Position numbers and translations under genes: made by a program. A DNA stretch of 64,000 nt, from NCBI GenBank assembly GCA_021799035.1, contig JAJZBG010000007.1:1-64000 (forward strand), read 5' to 3'. This document shows positions 1-8,465 of the stretch, one piece after another. The DNA comes from Actinomycetes bacterium. GTDB lineage: Bacteria > Actinomycetota > Acidimicrobiia > Acidimicrobiales > Acidimicrobiaceae. How positions within the stretch are numbered: position 1 is the stretch's first letter; each line of letters starts with the position of its first letter. The notes below the pieces were generated by a model. It was given only the letters and a program-made list of their open reading frames with translations, had not been told where the DNA came from and did not search any database.

Positions 1-20
1 CTGGGGATGCCAGACAAACC

Positions 21-87
21 GCCAGGCTCTTGCTTCGCCTGGATGTCGAAGTCCCTCAGCTCTTGACAGGTCAAGCACGAGCCTGGC
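21..87. repeat. Nested inverted repeats downstream of the FUSC gene
   Basis: Three perfect inverted repeats are packed here. CCAGGC (22-27) pairs with GCCTGG (37-42). CTTGAC (62-67) pairs with GTCAAG (70-75). GCCAGGCTC (21-29) can alternatively pair with GAGCCTGGC (79-87), which would exclude the first helix. The block lies directly after the stop codon of the minus-strand transporter, so a 3' end structure or terminator for that gene is the simplest reading, although no clear T-run follows on either strand. Confidence 0.4.
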
Positions 88-92
88 CGGTG

Positions 93-2444
93 TCAGCTGA
101 TGAGAGTCCCCGGCACCTTTGCGGTGTCGAGACTGGTGACTGGCACCCCAAGTGCCTTAGCAAGTGCTGCAAGCGATCCGTCCAGAAGGATGAGGTCTCT
201 CATGAGCAGATCTGCTTTCCCCATCTCAAGTGGTGTGACTTCTAGCCCGAGGTCTGCCTTGGTTGACTCAACAAAGGAGGAGACTCGCACGTACGGTGCA
301 GTGTTGGCCACGTTTGGTCGTGCAAGGCAGCTTATGGAGTAGTCGAACCTGTTTACCACGCTTGCAAGTGCTTCCGGGAAGCGTGGTGGCAATATGCGAG
401 GCTCTCTGAGGTCTGCTAGAAACGTCCTGGAGTAGTTTCGAACGGCCGAAGCGCGGCTAATCAGCTCGTTGACTTCCAGGTTCAAGCCTCCCAATAGTGA
501 CCATTGAAGAGGTTTGACCGTGGCGATTAGAGCGTGAAATGCTGAATCAGCCTCTCGGGACCATCCGACCACTTCAGTTTCCCGTTCGGAATCCGAAAGG
601 TATGCTGCTCCCGACTCAAGCACCTTCCTGAGGGTGTCAAGATATCGAGTTCTAGCGGTGGCAATTACCCGTCGCGGGCCAAGCGGCAGCACGAAAAGAG
701 CTGTCAATGAAGCCACCAGCGCTCCTACCGCAGTTTCCAGCACTCGCTCAGCGAGGAGAGCTGACGTGAGTTCCGACAGCTGAAGAAACACCATTGAGAT
801 GGCTACAGTCACGCCCATGGCAAGAAAGGTGTAGTTGATCCTTGACAGGTAGCTCCCAAGGAACATTGCGCCAAGCACTGCGATGCTGTCCCATGCTGGG
901 TTCAAACCCAGCATCCTCGCGATGACGGAGCCCAAGAACACGCCTATAACGGTTCCAAGAAATCGGTACAAGCCCTTTCGGACTTGCTCACCCGCGTTGT
1001 GAACGCCCATGAAGCACAGGAGCGCAGATAAAGGGGCCCAATAATATCGTTGGGGATCCACAAAATATCCGATCCAGGTTGCGGCAGTGGTTGCCACGGT
1101 TATTTGGATCGCGGCTCGCACTTCGGGCGTCAGGCCGATCGACGGGCTGGCACCATTGTCCCATGGCTCGCTCGAAGCTGCGGCGCTAACCTCTGCCGAG
1201 CCTGGCAGGTGGCCTGTCCGAAGTGAAGCTACGTGAGGCATGGAGCTTTCAGGCTGCGTTTGCGCAAGTTTGACGGCATGGCCGATCTCTCGCCAGCGAA
1301 TTGCGGCGACGTTGAGGTTCACTATCGACGTTGCCAGGCGTCGTAGAATGGTGGGCATTACAGCATCGTGTGTTGGGGCAAATGTCTGCCAACGGGCTAG
1401 GCAGTCATTCATCTCTGTTTCGAGGCGACCAGTCCCCGACGCGGGGATCATCAAAATGTAGTCGACAATGTCCCGTGAGACGATCGAAGGCAAGTTCAGC
1501 TTTGACAGGGTGTCGGAGAACCGTGCCAGGTTAGAGAGGGATAATTCAAGATCAAAGAGCGTCTGTCGCATCTCTTCCGAGAGTTCGCCGTCTTTTATCT
1601 TGGATATGTAAGCCTCAATGATCAAAGCCATCTCGTTGAGCCTAACAAGACCGTGATTCAGGCGGTTGGAAGATTTCCCGCTTTTTCCGAGGAGAACCTC
1701 TGTGGCGTTGCGAGTGAGGAGTCTCGCACGCACCGAATATGAACGCATAGCACGCTCAAGGTTGGATTTTCTTTGATAAAGGAGCAACGGGATTCGGATC
1801 ATGTAAATCACGAGGCATGCCACCAGAACTTCGAGGGCAATCCATCCAAAAGCCTTGATCCCGAACTGGGCGCTTAGAAAGTATCCGAAGAAGCCCCCCA
1901 TGTACAGCATGGTTCCCACGTTGCTTCCCCTTGAACCGAAGCGCCTGAAAAGAGTTCCGATCCCAAGCAGTAATGGATTGAGTACTAGAACCAGCCATTT
2001 CTGCGATCCCAGAGCGAGCGTCAAGACGGTTGCGAGAAGAAGCGGAATCGTAGGAAGGATCGTGGCTGCAGCGGCACCTTTGAAGTCAGATTCGTCAAAT
2101 GAGAGTCCCAGCATTAGAGCTAGGACACCGCCGACCAGCATCGCAACTATCACAGCTTCATGGTGGAGCGTGCTGACATTCGCGAGGCTATTTGTACTTT
2201 GTGGGCCTGATGCCTCGAGAGCTCCCGTCGCATTAACGAACTGCCACTCGACCAAGAAGCAAAGGCCCATGGAAAGCGTCGTTGCTAAAGCGGAAACGAG
2301 CCTCGTCAGGGCAGGATCGGACGCAAGGATCGGATCAAGCCAGTTAGGTCTCAGACTCGGCCGTCTTTCTGCTGAAGGCGCGGTCGATCGGCCAGTGGAT
2401 ACAGGCGTGGAAAGATCAGCCTCACCTGGCTGCCTGGTTGCCAT
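93..2444 (-). CDS. FUSC / aromatic-acid-exporter-type membrane protein
   Basis: A 783-residue integral membrane protein. A hydrophilic N-terminus of about 45 residues is followed by a first block of hydrophobic helices (about 45-230), a long soluble region rich in charged helices (about 230-430), a second block of membrane helices (about 440-610) and a soluble C-terminal domain. The second block has the look of the FUSC_2 domain, with Trp/Tyr-rich residues before the helix (YYWAPLSALLCFMG) and a GxxxGxxxG-like helix. The family includes fusaric-acid resistance proteins, YccS and p-hydroxybenzoate efflux proteins, so export of an organic anion is plausible but the substrate is unknown. The gene is divergent from xerC, with only 23 bp between the chosen start codons, so the true start could be further inside the N-terminal tail. 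Confidence 0.8.
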   Translation of the reverse strand: MATRQPGEADLSTPVSTGRSTAPSAERRPSLRPNWLDPILASDPALTRLVSALATTLSMGLCFLVEWQFVNATGALEASGPQSTNSLANVSTLHHEAVIVAMLVGGVLALMLGLSFDESDFKGAAAATILPTIPLLLATVLTLALGSQKWLVLVLNPLLLGIGTLFRRFGSRGSNVGTMLYMGGFFGYFLSAQFGIKAFGWIALEVLVACLVIYMIRIPLLLYQRKSNLERAMRSYSVRARLLTRNATEVLLGKSGKSSNRLNHGLVRLNEMALIIEAYISKIKDGELSEEMRQTLFDLELSLSNLARFSDTLSKLNLPSIVSRDIVDYILMIPASGTGRLETEMNDCLARWQTFAPTHDAVMPTILRRLATSIVNLNVAAIRWREIGHAVKLAQTQPESSMPHVASLRTGHLPGSAEVSAAASSEPWDNGASPSIGLTPEVRAAIQITVATTAATWIGYFVDPQRYYWAPLSALLCFMGVHNAGEQVRKGLYRFLGTVIGVFLGSVIARMLGLNPAWDSIAVLGAMFLGSYLSRINYTFLAMGVTVAISMVFLQLSELTSALLAERVLETAVGALVASLTALFVLPLGPRRVIATARTRYLDTLRKVLESGAAYLSDSERETEVVGWSREADSAFHALIATVKPLQWSLLGGLNLEVNELISRASAVRNYSRTFLADLREPRILPPRFPEALASVVNRFDYSISCLARPNVANTAPYVRVSSFVESTKADLGLEVTPLEMGKADLLMRDLILLDGSLAALAKALGVPVTSLDTAKVPGTLIS

Positions 2445-2467
2445 GGGGTCATCCTATCGAAATCGGG

Positions 2468-3433
2468 ATGACAGCGCTCGAAATACTCTTTGAATTGTTT
2501 GCCAAGGCCATTCCTTTGGATTTGGAGTATTATCAGGGCGTGAGCTGGGATATTGAAGAATATATCTGGTCTGCGGTGCGCCTCAGTGACGGGACGAAGG
2601 AGCTCTACGCCTCAGATTTGGCGGCATTCTCTGCTTTCTGCAGAGATAACGGCGTCGATGAGCCGAACAGGATCGACAGAATGGTGCTGAAGGGCTACGT
2701 ATCTGCGTTGATATTGGGCGGGAATTCGCGTCGCACTGTCGCACGGAAGCTTTCTGCAATCAGGGGGTATATCAAGTTCTTGATCAAACACGGCGAGCTT
2801 GCAGAGGATCCGTCGCTTGGCCTGGCCTTGGGCAGGATTGAGAAGAAGCTCCCAAAAGTGCTGTCTCGCTACGATGCAGATGCTTTGATGACAGCCAAGA
2901 TTAGGTCAAACTCCGCTGACTACATCATCTATCGTGACAACTCAATCTGTGAGCTTCTCTATGGCAGCGGGTTGCGGGTTTCAGAGCTGGCTAACCTTGA
3001 TGTTGATGACGTCGATCTTGAGGCCGCTTCAGTTCGTGTCATGGGTAAGGGTCAGAAGCAGAGAATAGTTCCAATGAACGCATCATGTGTCGATGCGTTG
3101 CGAACTTACCTTGAATCGGGCAGAGGACAGATGATTGCCGCATTTGGGTCAAAGTTCGGTGGCTCCTCAACCGCCCTTTTCTATAACAAGGTCGGACTGA
3201 GGATTGGCACGAGAGATATCAGAAGAGTGCTCGACGCAAGAAGTGCGACTCCGGTCAATCCACACGCTTTGAGACATTCCTTTGCAACCCACCTGCTAGA
3301 TGGTGGCGCAGATCTTAGGGTGATCCAGGAGCTTCTAGGTCATGCCAGGATCACTTCAACTCAGGTATACACCAATGTGAGTAAGGAGCGTCTGCTGGAG
3401 GTTCACTCACAAACACATCCACGCGGAAAATAG
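2468..3433 (+). CDS. xerC: Tyrosine recombinase XerC
   Basis: A 321-residue site-specific recombinase of the phage-integrase family that would resolve chromosome dimers at dif together with a second Xer protein. The N-terminal SAM-like core-binding domain (about 25-115) is followed by the catalytic domain. Catalytic residues are visible in order: Arg in GSGLRVSEL, Lys in GKGQKQR, HxxR in HALRHSF, the following His in LLGHA, and the Tyr nucleophile in QVYTNV at about residue 301. I chose ATG 2468; an upstream TTG at 2438 would overlap the divergent FUSC gene, and neither has a good Shine-Dalgarno. A xerC gene just upstream of rpsB is common in Actinobacteria, which supports XerC over a phage integrase. 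No att-like repeats were seen around it. Confidence 0.88.
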   Translation: MTALEILFELFAKAIPLDLEYYQGVSWDIEEYIWSAVRLSDGTKELYASDLAAFSAFCRDNGVDEPNRIDRMVLKGYVSALILGGNSRRTVARKLSAIRGYIKFLIKHGELAEDPSLGLALGRIEKKLPKVLSRYDADALMTAKIRSNSADYIIYRDNSICELLYGSGLRVSELANLDVDDVDLEAASVRVMGKGQKQRIVPMNASCVDALRTYLESGRGQMIAAFGSKFGGSSTALFYNKVGLRIGTRDIRRVLDARSATPVNPHALRHSFATHLLDGGADLRVIQELLGHARITSTQVYTNVSKERLLEVHSQTHPRGK

Positions 3434-3766
3434 AAGGCTTTGAAGATGATGTTTGTGATGAGCAGTGGGACTGTTTGTGTTGCTGCAGATCTCCGCCTCT
3501 TATGATGAGGTTTATCTGTTCGAGAATAATTTCGGCAGGGGAGCCCTAGGCCGTGATTGTGCGACCGGTAAGCTTCAACTATTTCAATCGGCGGCCCGAC
3601 CGCTAAATATTTATTACCAAACGGTATCGGTACGCTCGAAAGCCAGTGAGCGAACTGCTAGGCTATGTGCTGCAAATTTTCAAAAACTAAATTCATACCT
3701 TCGGATCCCCTCGGTCGTCCAGCGACGTCTAGCCGAAGGTTTTGACTAACCGATGGGAGGAATTAA
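3434..3766 (+). promoter_or_regulatory. rpsB upstream region with hairpin before the Shine-Dalgarno
   Basis: A 333-bp non-coding stretch between xerC and rpsB. The conspicuous element is ACCTTCGG (3697-3704) pairing with CCGAAGGT (3733-3740), enclosing a smaller hairpin GTCG (3714-3717)/CGAC (3723-3726), followed by TTTTG and, 15 bases later, the strong Shine-Dalgarno GGGAGG (3755-3760). Ribosomal protein S2 genes are often autoregulated through their leader RNA, so a translational or attenuation control element is a reasonable inference. The rest of the region is A+T-richer than the flanks and probably holds the promoter, but I cannot name one confidently. An open frame at 3465-3749 has no family resemblance. 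Confidence 0.45.
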
Positions 3767-4630
3767 ATGGCTAATGAGCCGGTAGTTACTATGAGCCAGC
3801 TTCTCGAGGCTGGTGTGCATTTCGGTCATCAGACGCGCAGATGGAATCCAAAGATGAAAAGGTTCATCTATGGCGAGCGCAACGGCATTTATGTGATCGA
3901 CTTGAAGCTGACGCTCAAGAGCATTGAGGTGGCCTATACGTTTGTACGGGATCTTGCATCCAAGGGCGGAACTGTAATGTTCGTTGGCACCAAGAAGCAG
4001 ACGCAAGATCCAGTTGCCAAATACGCTCAGATGATCGGAATGCCATACGTCAACGAGCGTTGGCTTGGCGGCATGCTCACCAACTTCTCCACAATTTCTG
4101 GCCGAGTGAAGAAGATGCAAGAGTATGAGCGCATGAAGGCTGCCGGAGATTTTGACAACATGCCGAAGAAAGAGGCCTTAATTCTTTCAAGAGAACTAGA
4201 GAAGCTTCAGCGGAACCTGGGGGGGCTTCGTGAGATGACGAAGCTTCCGGATACGATCTTCATAATTGACACTAAGAAAGAGCACATTGCAGTAACTGAA
4301 GCCAACAAGCTCGGAATTCCGATTGTTGCAGTGGTTGACACCAACTGTGATCCCGATGTTATCGATTACGTGATCCCTGGAAATGATGACGCCATACGGG
4401 CGGGCGATCTGATGTGTCGTATCGTTTGCGATGCCGTGCAGGAAGGCCGTCAGATTCAAAGAATGCGCAACCCACAGGCTGCGATCTCAGCGGAGAATGA
4501 CGCTCGGAAGGCGGCTCAGCAAGCAGAGGCCCGTCGCCAAGCCATTGAAGAGGCTAGAGAGCGAGAAGCCCGACTGGCGAGCTTGCAGGCAGAGGCTCGC
4601 AAGTCTGCTGGAGTAACTGAAGAGGATTAA
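3767..4630 (+). CDS. rpsB: 30S ribosomal protein S2
   Basis: A 287-residue small-subunit ribosomal protein needed for assembly and for mRNA binding near the platform. Family signatures are clear: [19 protein letters not shown] near the start, the GT(K)KQ block, the WLGGMLTNF motif (about 105-115), and the [16 protein letters not shown] block near 190. The last 45 residues are a highly charged helix rich in Arg, Glu and Ala that extends beyond the E. coli-length core. ATG 3767 has GGGAGG six bases upstream. It is followed 75 bp later by tsf, the standard rpsB-tsf pair. Confidence 0.98.
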   Translation: MANEPVVTMSQLLEAGVHFGHQTRRWNPKMKRFIYGERNGIYVIDLKLTLKSIEVAYTFVRDLASKGGTVMFVGTKKQTQDPVAKYAQMIGMPYVNERWLGGMLTNFSTISGRVKKMQEYERMKAAGDFDNMPKKEALILSRELEKLQRNLGGLREMTKLPDTIFIIDTKKEHIAVTEANKLGIPIVAVVDTNCDPDVIDYVIPGNDDAIRAGDLMCRIVCDAVQEGRQIQRMRNPQAAISAENDARKAAQQAEARRQAIEEAREREARLASLQAEARKSAGVTEED

Positions 4631-4705
4631 GCCGCCGAAGATGCGGATTGAGATGTTTTGGGGATATCGACTAACAAGACTTTGTGATTGAAAGGGAAGA
4701 ATTAG

Positions 4706-5512
4706 ATGGCAATTACCGCAGCCGACGTGCAGGCATTGCGCCGGGCTACAGGTGCTGGAATGATGGATGCCAAAAAGGCGCTTGAAGAGGCCGGCGGAGA
4801 TCAGGAGGCGGCTGCCAAACTTCTTAGGGAGCGCGGATTAGCTGGAGCCGCAAAGAGGGAAGAGCGAGAGAACACGCAGGGAGCAGTGGCCCTGTTCTTG
4901 GGAGCCGATCATCTTGTGGGCGCCATCGCTGAGATGAAGTGCGAGACGGATTTTGTGGCAAAGAGCAAGGAGTTCGTGGCCCTCGCCAACAAGCTTGCTG
5001 CTGCCTTAGCAGGCTCCTCCGAAGCTCCCGAGACCGTTGCCGCAGAATTCAATTCAGAGATCGAAGAGCTCAAAGTCACCTTAAAAGAGAACATCGCGCT
5101 TGGACGGATCACCCGCTTTGAGACTCAAGCACCGCACGTGATCGATGGATATCTTCATATACAGTCTGAGCGGGGTGTGCAGGCAGTTCTAGTCGAGCTG
5201 GACGGTGGTTCGGTTGAGCTTGCTCACGACGTAGCAGTCCATATCGGATTCGCCAAGCCGAAGTATCTCTCTCGTGACGAGGTTCCAGCCGACGTCGTAG
5301 AGTCCGAGAGGGCCACCCTTGAGGCTATTTCGCGCAACGAAGGAAAGCCGGAAGCTGCTTTGCCCAAGATCATAGAGGGACGTCTGAACGGCTTTTTCCG
5401 GCAAATATGCCTCAATGAGCAAGACTATGCGAAGGACGAGAAGAAGAGCGTTTCACAAGTACTTGAAGGGCATAAGATCGTCCGCTTCAGTCAAGTGATA
5501 GTCGGGGCCTAA
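4706..5512 (+). CDS. tsf: Translation elongation factor Ts
   Basis: A 268-residue nucleotide-exchange factor that releases GDP from EF-Tu. The N-terminal UBA-like domain (about 1-50: ALRRATGAGMMDAKKAL) is followed by the exchange core with the diagnostic TDFVAK motif near residue 77 and the HVA(V)HIG dimerisation segment near 178. The length fits the actinobacterial form. ATG 4706 has AAGGGAAG upstream. The stop codon is one base before the pyrH start, so pyrH is probably translated by coupling. Confidence 0.98.
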   Translation: MAITAADVQALRRATGAGMMDAKKALEEAGGDQEAAAKLLRERGLAGAAKREERENTQGAVALFLGADHLVGAIAEMKCETDFVAKSKEFVALANKLAAALAGSSEAPETVAAEFNSEIEELKVTLKENIALGRITRFETQAPHVIDGYLHIQSERGVQAVLVELDGGSVELAHDVAVHIGFAKPKYLSRDEVPADVVESERATLEAISRNEGKPEAALPKIIEGRLNGFFRQICLNEQDYAKDEKKSVSQVLEGHKIVRFSQVIVGA

Positions 5513-5513
5513 T

Positions 5514-6275
5514 TTGCCATCCTACTCCGAGGTGCTTGAAAGAGCTAGCAAATCGCGGTCCCGGTGGCACCGAATAGTGCTGAAACTTTCGGGCGAAGCG
5601 CTTGCCAGTTCCGCCTCGGATGAGGTTGTCGATGCCAATGTGCTGGATCAGTTGGCTACAGAGATCGTCGCAGCCAAGGCAATCCTGGGTGTGGAGATCA
5701 CGATCGTTGTGGGTGGCGGAAATATCTGGAGGGGCACGACAGGAGTAGGCGCGACGCTTGAGAGAGCAACCTCGGATCACATGGGGATGCTGGCGACTGT
5801 CATAAACGCCCTCGCGCTGCAAAGTGCCATAGAACGAAAAGGACAGGCTGTTAGGGTTCAGAGCGCTATTCAGATGGCAGAGCTAGCCGAGCCGTATATA
5901 AGGCGACGGGCAATAAGGCATCTCGAGAAGGGACGCATCGTGATATTCGCCGCAGGCACGGGTAGCCCGTATTTTACAACGGATACCGCGGCTGCGCTCA
6001 GAGGCGCTGAGATTGGAGCCGATGCCATCTTGAAGGGGACGCATTCAGGTATTGACGGGATCTACTCCGCTGATCCTAGGCTTGACAGTGCTGCTGTTCG
6101 CTACGACGATGTTTCTTTCATGGATGTCGTTGCCAAGGAGTTGAAAGTCATGGATCTTACGGCCATTACGTTCTGCAAGGATAATAATCTTCCGATACTT
6201 GTCTTCGACATTATGACTCCTGGCAACATTTTGCGCGCTTTGATGGGCGAGCAACTAGGTACATTGGTGAGTTGA
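5514..6275 (+). CDS. pyrH: Uridylate kinase (UMP kinase)
   Basis: A 253-residue amino-acid-kinase-fold enzyme that phosphorylates UMP to UDP using ATP. The sequence shows VLKLSGEAL at the ATP site, the GGGNIWRG turn, the DHMGMLATVINALALQ helix, the GTGSPYFTTD loop that binds the phosphates, and GADAILKGT..GIYSADP near the end. The TTG start lies one base after the tsf stop; there is no strong Shine-Dalgarno, so reinitiation after tsf is likely. The start adds about 20 residues before the conserved strand, a little longer than usual, and so is less certain than the gene call. The stop overlaps the frr start in TGATG. Confidence 0.95.
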   Translation: MPSYSEVLERASKSRSRWHRIVLKLSGEALASSASDEVVDANVLDQLATEIVAAKAILGVEITIVVGGGNIWRGTTGVGATLERATSDHMGMLATVINALALQSAIERKGQAVRVQSAIQMAELAEPYIRRRAIRHLEKGRIVIFAAGTGSPYFTTDTAAALRGAEIGADAILKGTHSGIDGIYSADPRLDSAAVRYDDVSFMDVVAKELKVMDLTAITFCKDNNLPILVFDIMTPGNILRALMGEQLGTLVS

Positions 6276-6844
6276 TGGAGAATTCAATAATTACTGACAA
6301 CATCGAATCCACTAGGGAGAAGATGGTAAAGGCAATAGCTCATGCTCAGCAAGACTTTGCCCAGGTTAGGACGGGTAGAGCATCCCCTGCGTTGGTCGAG
6401 CGGCTTCAGGTCGAATATTACGGGGCTGGAGTCCCGCTTCAGCAGATCGCGGGAATTTCAGTGCCAGAGGCACGAGTGCTTGTTATCACCCCGTACGATC
6501 GTGGAGCTCTCTCGGCGATCGAGAAGGCTATCCAGGCCTCAGATCTTGGAATCAACCCTTCCAATGACGGGCAGATAATTAGACTGGTGTTTCCGGCGCT
6601 GACGGAAGAGAGGCGCAAGGAGCTTGTAAAGGTGGTCAGAGCGAAAGCAGAGGAGGCTAAGGTTGCAGTCCGCAATCTGAGAAGGGCTTCTCGGCATGAG
6701 CTTGACGTGGCGCAGAAGGACAGCGTGATTACGACGGATGATCTTGAATGGGCTGAGAAAGAGCTTGATAAGTTGACTTCTGAATTTGTGGGGGAACTAG
6801 ACAAGATGCTTGCTACGAAAGAGAAAGAGCTGCTTGAGGTGTAG
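6275..6844 (+). CDS. frr: Ribosome recycling factor
   Basis: A 189-residue factor that splits post-termination ribosomes together with EF-G. The two-domain pattern is plain: long charged helices at both ends, the QVRTGRASPALVE motif near residue 30, the VPLQQIAGISVPEAR loop, and the LTEERRKELVK signature near 110. ATG 6275 overlaps the pyrH stop (TGATG), giving translational coupling; a TTG three bases earlier is possible. It completes the widely conserved rpsB-tsf-pyrH-frr run. Confidence 0.98.
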   Translation: MENSIITDNIESTREKMVKAIAHAQQDFAQVRTGRASPALVERLQVEYYGAGVPLQQIAGISVPEARVLVITPYDRGALSAIEKAIQASDLGINPSNDGQIIRLVFPALTEERRKELVKVVRAKAEEAKVAVRNLRRASRHELDVAQKDSVITTDDLEWAEKELDKLTSEFVGELDKMLATKEKELLEV

Positions 6845-6884
6845 CTAGGATCTCTGCACTCTTTATCGTGGAGTTGGAGGAAGC

Positions 6885-8435
6885 ATGGCGGAATACATCG
6901 GACCGTTAGATTCTGAAGATGATGGGTCCAGCGTGTACGGGGACTATCGATTTGAATCGAAATCCGTTGATGATTCAGGGGGAGATGGCTTCGAGCTGCC
7001 CCCCTGGACTGATCCTCCCACTGGAGAGATACCCCAAGTCCTTTCCGAGCTTGATCAGGATGGGCATGAGCAGAGATCGAGGTTCCCTTCTGTCAGATTC
7101 CCTTCTCTTTCAAGCTCGACTTCACTGGAGGAAGTGCCTGAAAATACTCACCATTTGGATGGGCTCCCAAGCGAAGAGGATAGGGTGCCAGCGCGCTCCA
7201 GGCGTCATGCCAGGGAGGGAAGGCCCTATAAGAGGCCTCCAGCCGAGGAATCCGATAACAAGGCGATCAGAATTTCATCGGGAATGGACTTCTCTCGGCA
7301 GCGGCGAGGCGCTGATCCCAAGTCAAGAAAGCATGTTCCCGAAGATGTGTTCAGGCCTCCAGAGGAAATCGAACTCCCATCCAAGCGGTTCAGCGTGTCG
7401 ATTCCGAAATTCACGATGGGTATGAAAAGAAAGCCTGCCGCGAGAATAGGCTCATCTTCGGTTTCGAACAACGATGTGGAACCATCACAGCCAGAAGCTG
7501 CTACGGCACCTGAGAGTGCTGAGGAGCAGCAGGAATTCATGCCGAGTTCCTATGATTCTCGAAAAGCGCGAATCCACAGAGCCAAGACATCGTCTTCGGT
7601 GAATCAAGCTGGCGCAGCCAAGAGGCCGCTTTACATTCGAATTGCAACTGGCGTCGGACTCGGCGCGATTGTACTGCTGGGCTTCTATCTTGGTGCTTTG
7701 ACAGCGTTGGCAGTCGTTGCGGTAGGCCTACTGCTGGCGGTCGTAGAGTTCTACGACACTCTTCGTCGCGCTGGGTTCAGGCCTGCTGCATTGCTAGGCA
7801 TTGCCGGAACTCTTTCACTCGTGATCACCACGTACCAAAAGGGGGCGAATGGCATTGCACTCGTCTTTGCCTCGATGGTGGTTGCGTCCATGCTCTGGTA
7901 CCTTGTTGGGGTCATACGCGGCCAGCCGACAATCAATATTTCTGCGACCTTTCTTGGATTCTTGTGGATTGGCGGCCTAGGCTCTTTTGGTGCGGCGATG
8001 TTGAGGCCGCAAGCATTTCCGCATTCGCACGGAGTGGCTTACCTGCTGGGTGCGATAATCGTAACGGTCGCTGACGACACCGCGGCGTACCTTTTTGGCT
8101 CGTGGATTGGGAAGCATAAGCTTGCACCTGAGATAAGCCCCACAAAGTCATGGGAGGGTCTCATAGCTGGTGCCGTTGCAGCTGTTATCGTAAGCGCCTT
8201 GATTGTCTCACGCATATCACCCTGGACAACATCAAAAGCGGTCATTCTTGGGATCATTGTCGCAATTGTTGCGCCGTTGGGCGACCTTTCTGAGTCAATG
8301 ATTAAAAGGGACCTTCAGATAAAGGACATGGGAAAACTATTGCCTGGCCATGGTGGTATGCTCGACAGGATAGATGGTTTGCTGTTCGTGTTGCCGACGG
8401 CCTACTACTTGCTGAAGATCCTTCATCTCAGCTGA
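6885..8435 (+). CDS. cdsA: Phosphatidate cytidylyltransferase with long N-terminal extension
   Basis: A 516-residue protein whose C-terminal half (about 245-516) is the multi-spanning CTP:phosphatidate cytidylyltransferase that makes CDP-diacylglycerol for phospholipid synthesis. The family signature is complete near the end: SPTKSWEG, then DLSESMIKRDLQIKDMG, and LPGHGGMLDRIDG. The first 245 residues are polar, acidic and then basic, with no membrane segment and probable disorder; they include a short Trp/Pro motif, LPPWTDPPTGEIP, at about 38-50 that looks like an interaction motif. This extension roughly doubles the usual length. The product feeds PgsA, encoded further along in this window. 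dxr follows after 30 bp. Confidence 0.92.
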   Translation: MAEYIGPLDSEDDGSSVYGDYRFESKSVDDSGGDGFELPPWTDPPTGEIPQVLSELDQDGHEQRSRFPSVRFPSLSSSTSLEEVPENTHHLDGLPSEEDRVPARSRRHAREGRPYKRPPAEESDNKAIRISSGMDFSRQRRGADPKSRKHVPEDVFRPPEEIELPSKRFSVSIPKFTMGMKRKPAARIGSSSVSNNDVEPSQPEAATAPESAEEQQEFMPSSYDSRKARIHRAKTSSSVNQAGAAKRPLYIRIATGVGLGAIVLLGFYLGALTALAVVAVGLLLAVVEFYDTLRRAGFRPAALLGIAGTLSLVITTYQKGANGIALVFASMVVASMLWYLVGVIRGQPTINISATFLGFLWIGGLGSFGAAMLRPQAFPHSHGVAYLLGAIIVTVADDTAAYLFGSWIGKHKLAPEISPTKSWEGLIAGAVAAVIVSALIVSRISPWTTSKAVILGIIVAIVAPLGDLSESMIKRDLQIKDMGKLLPGHGGMLDRIDGLLFVLPTAYYLLKILHLS

Positions 8436-8465
8436 ATCTCAAAGCCTCATCGTAGGGAGTTCAAA

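Noticed and set aside
1855-2493. A 212-codon open frame antisense to the FUSC gene
   Set aside because: The FUSC frame has clear membrane helices and family motifs; the antisense product is Arg/Pro/Ser-rich and shows none.
2468-3433. Integrase of an integrated element
   Set aside because: The genes on its downstream side are core genes, no att repeats are visible, and the position before rpsB is usual for chromosomal xerC.
3465-3749. Possible 94-residue protein upstream of rpsB
   Set aside because: No Shine-Dalgarno, no family resemblance, and it runs through the leader hairpin of rpsB.
3434-3766. tRNA gene suggested by a GTTCGA-like T-loop
   Set aside because: No D-arm, anticodon arm or acceptor pairing can be drawn around it. 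The same test failed at 54951-55130.
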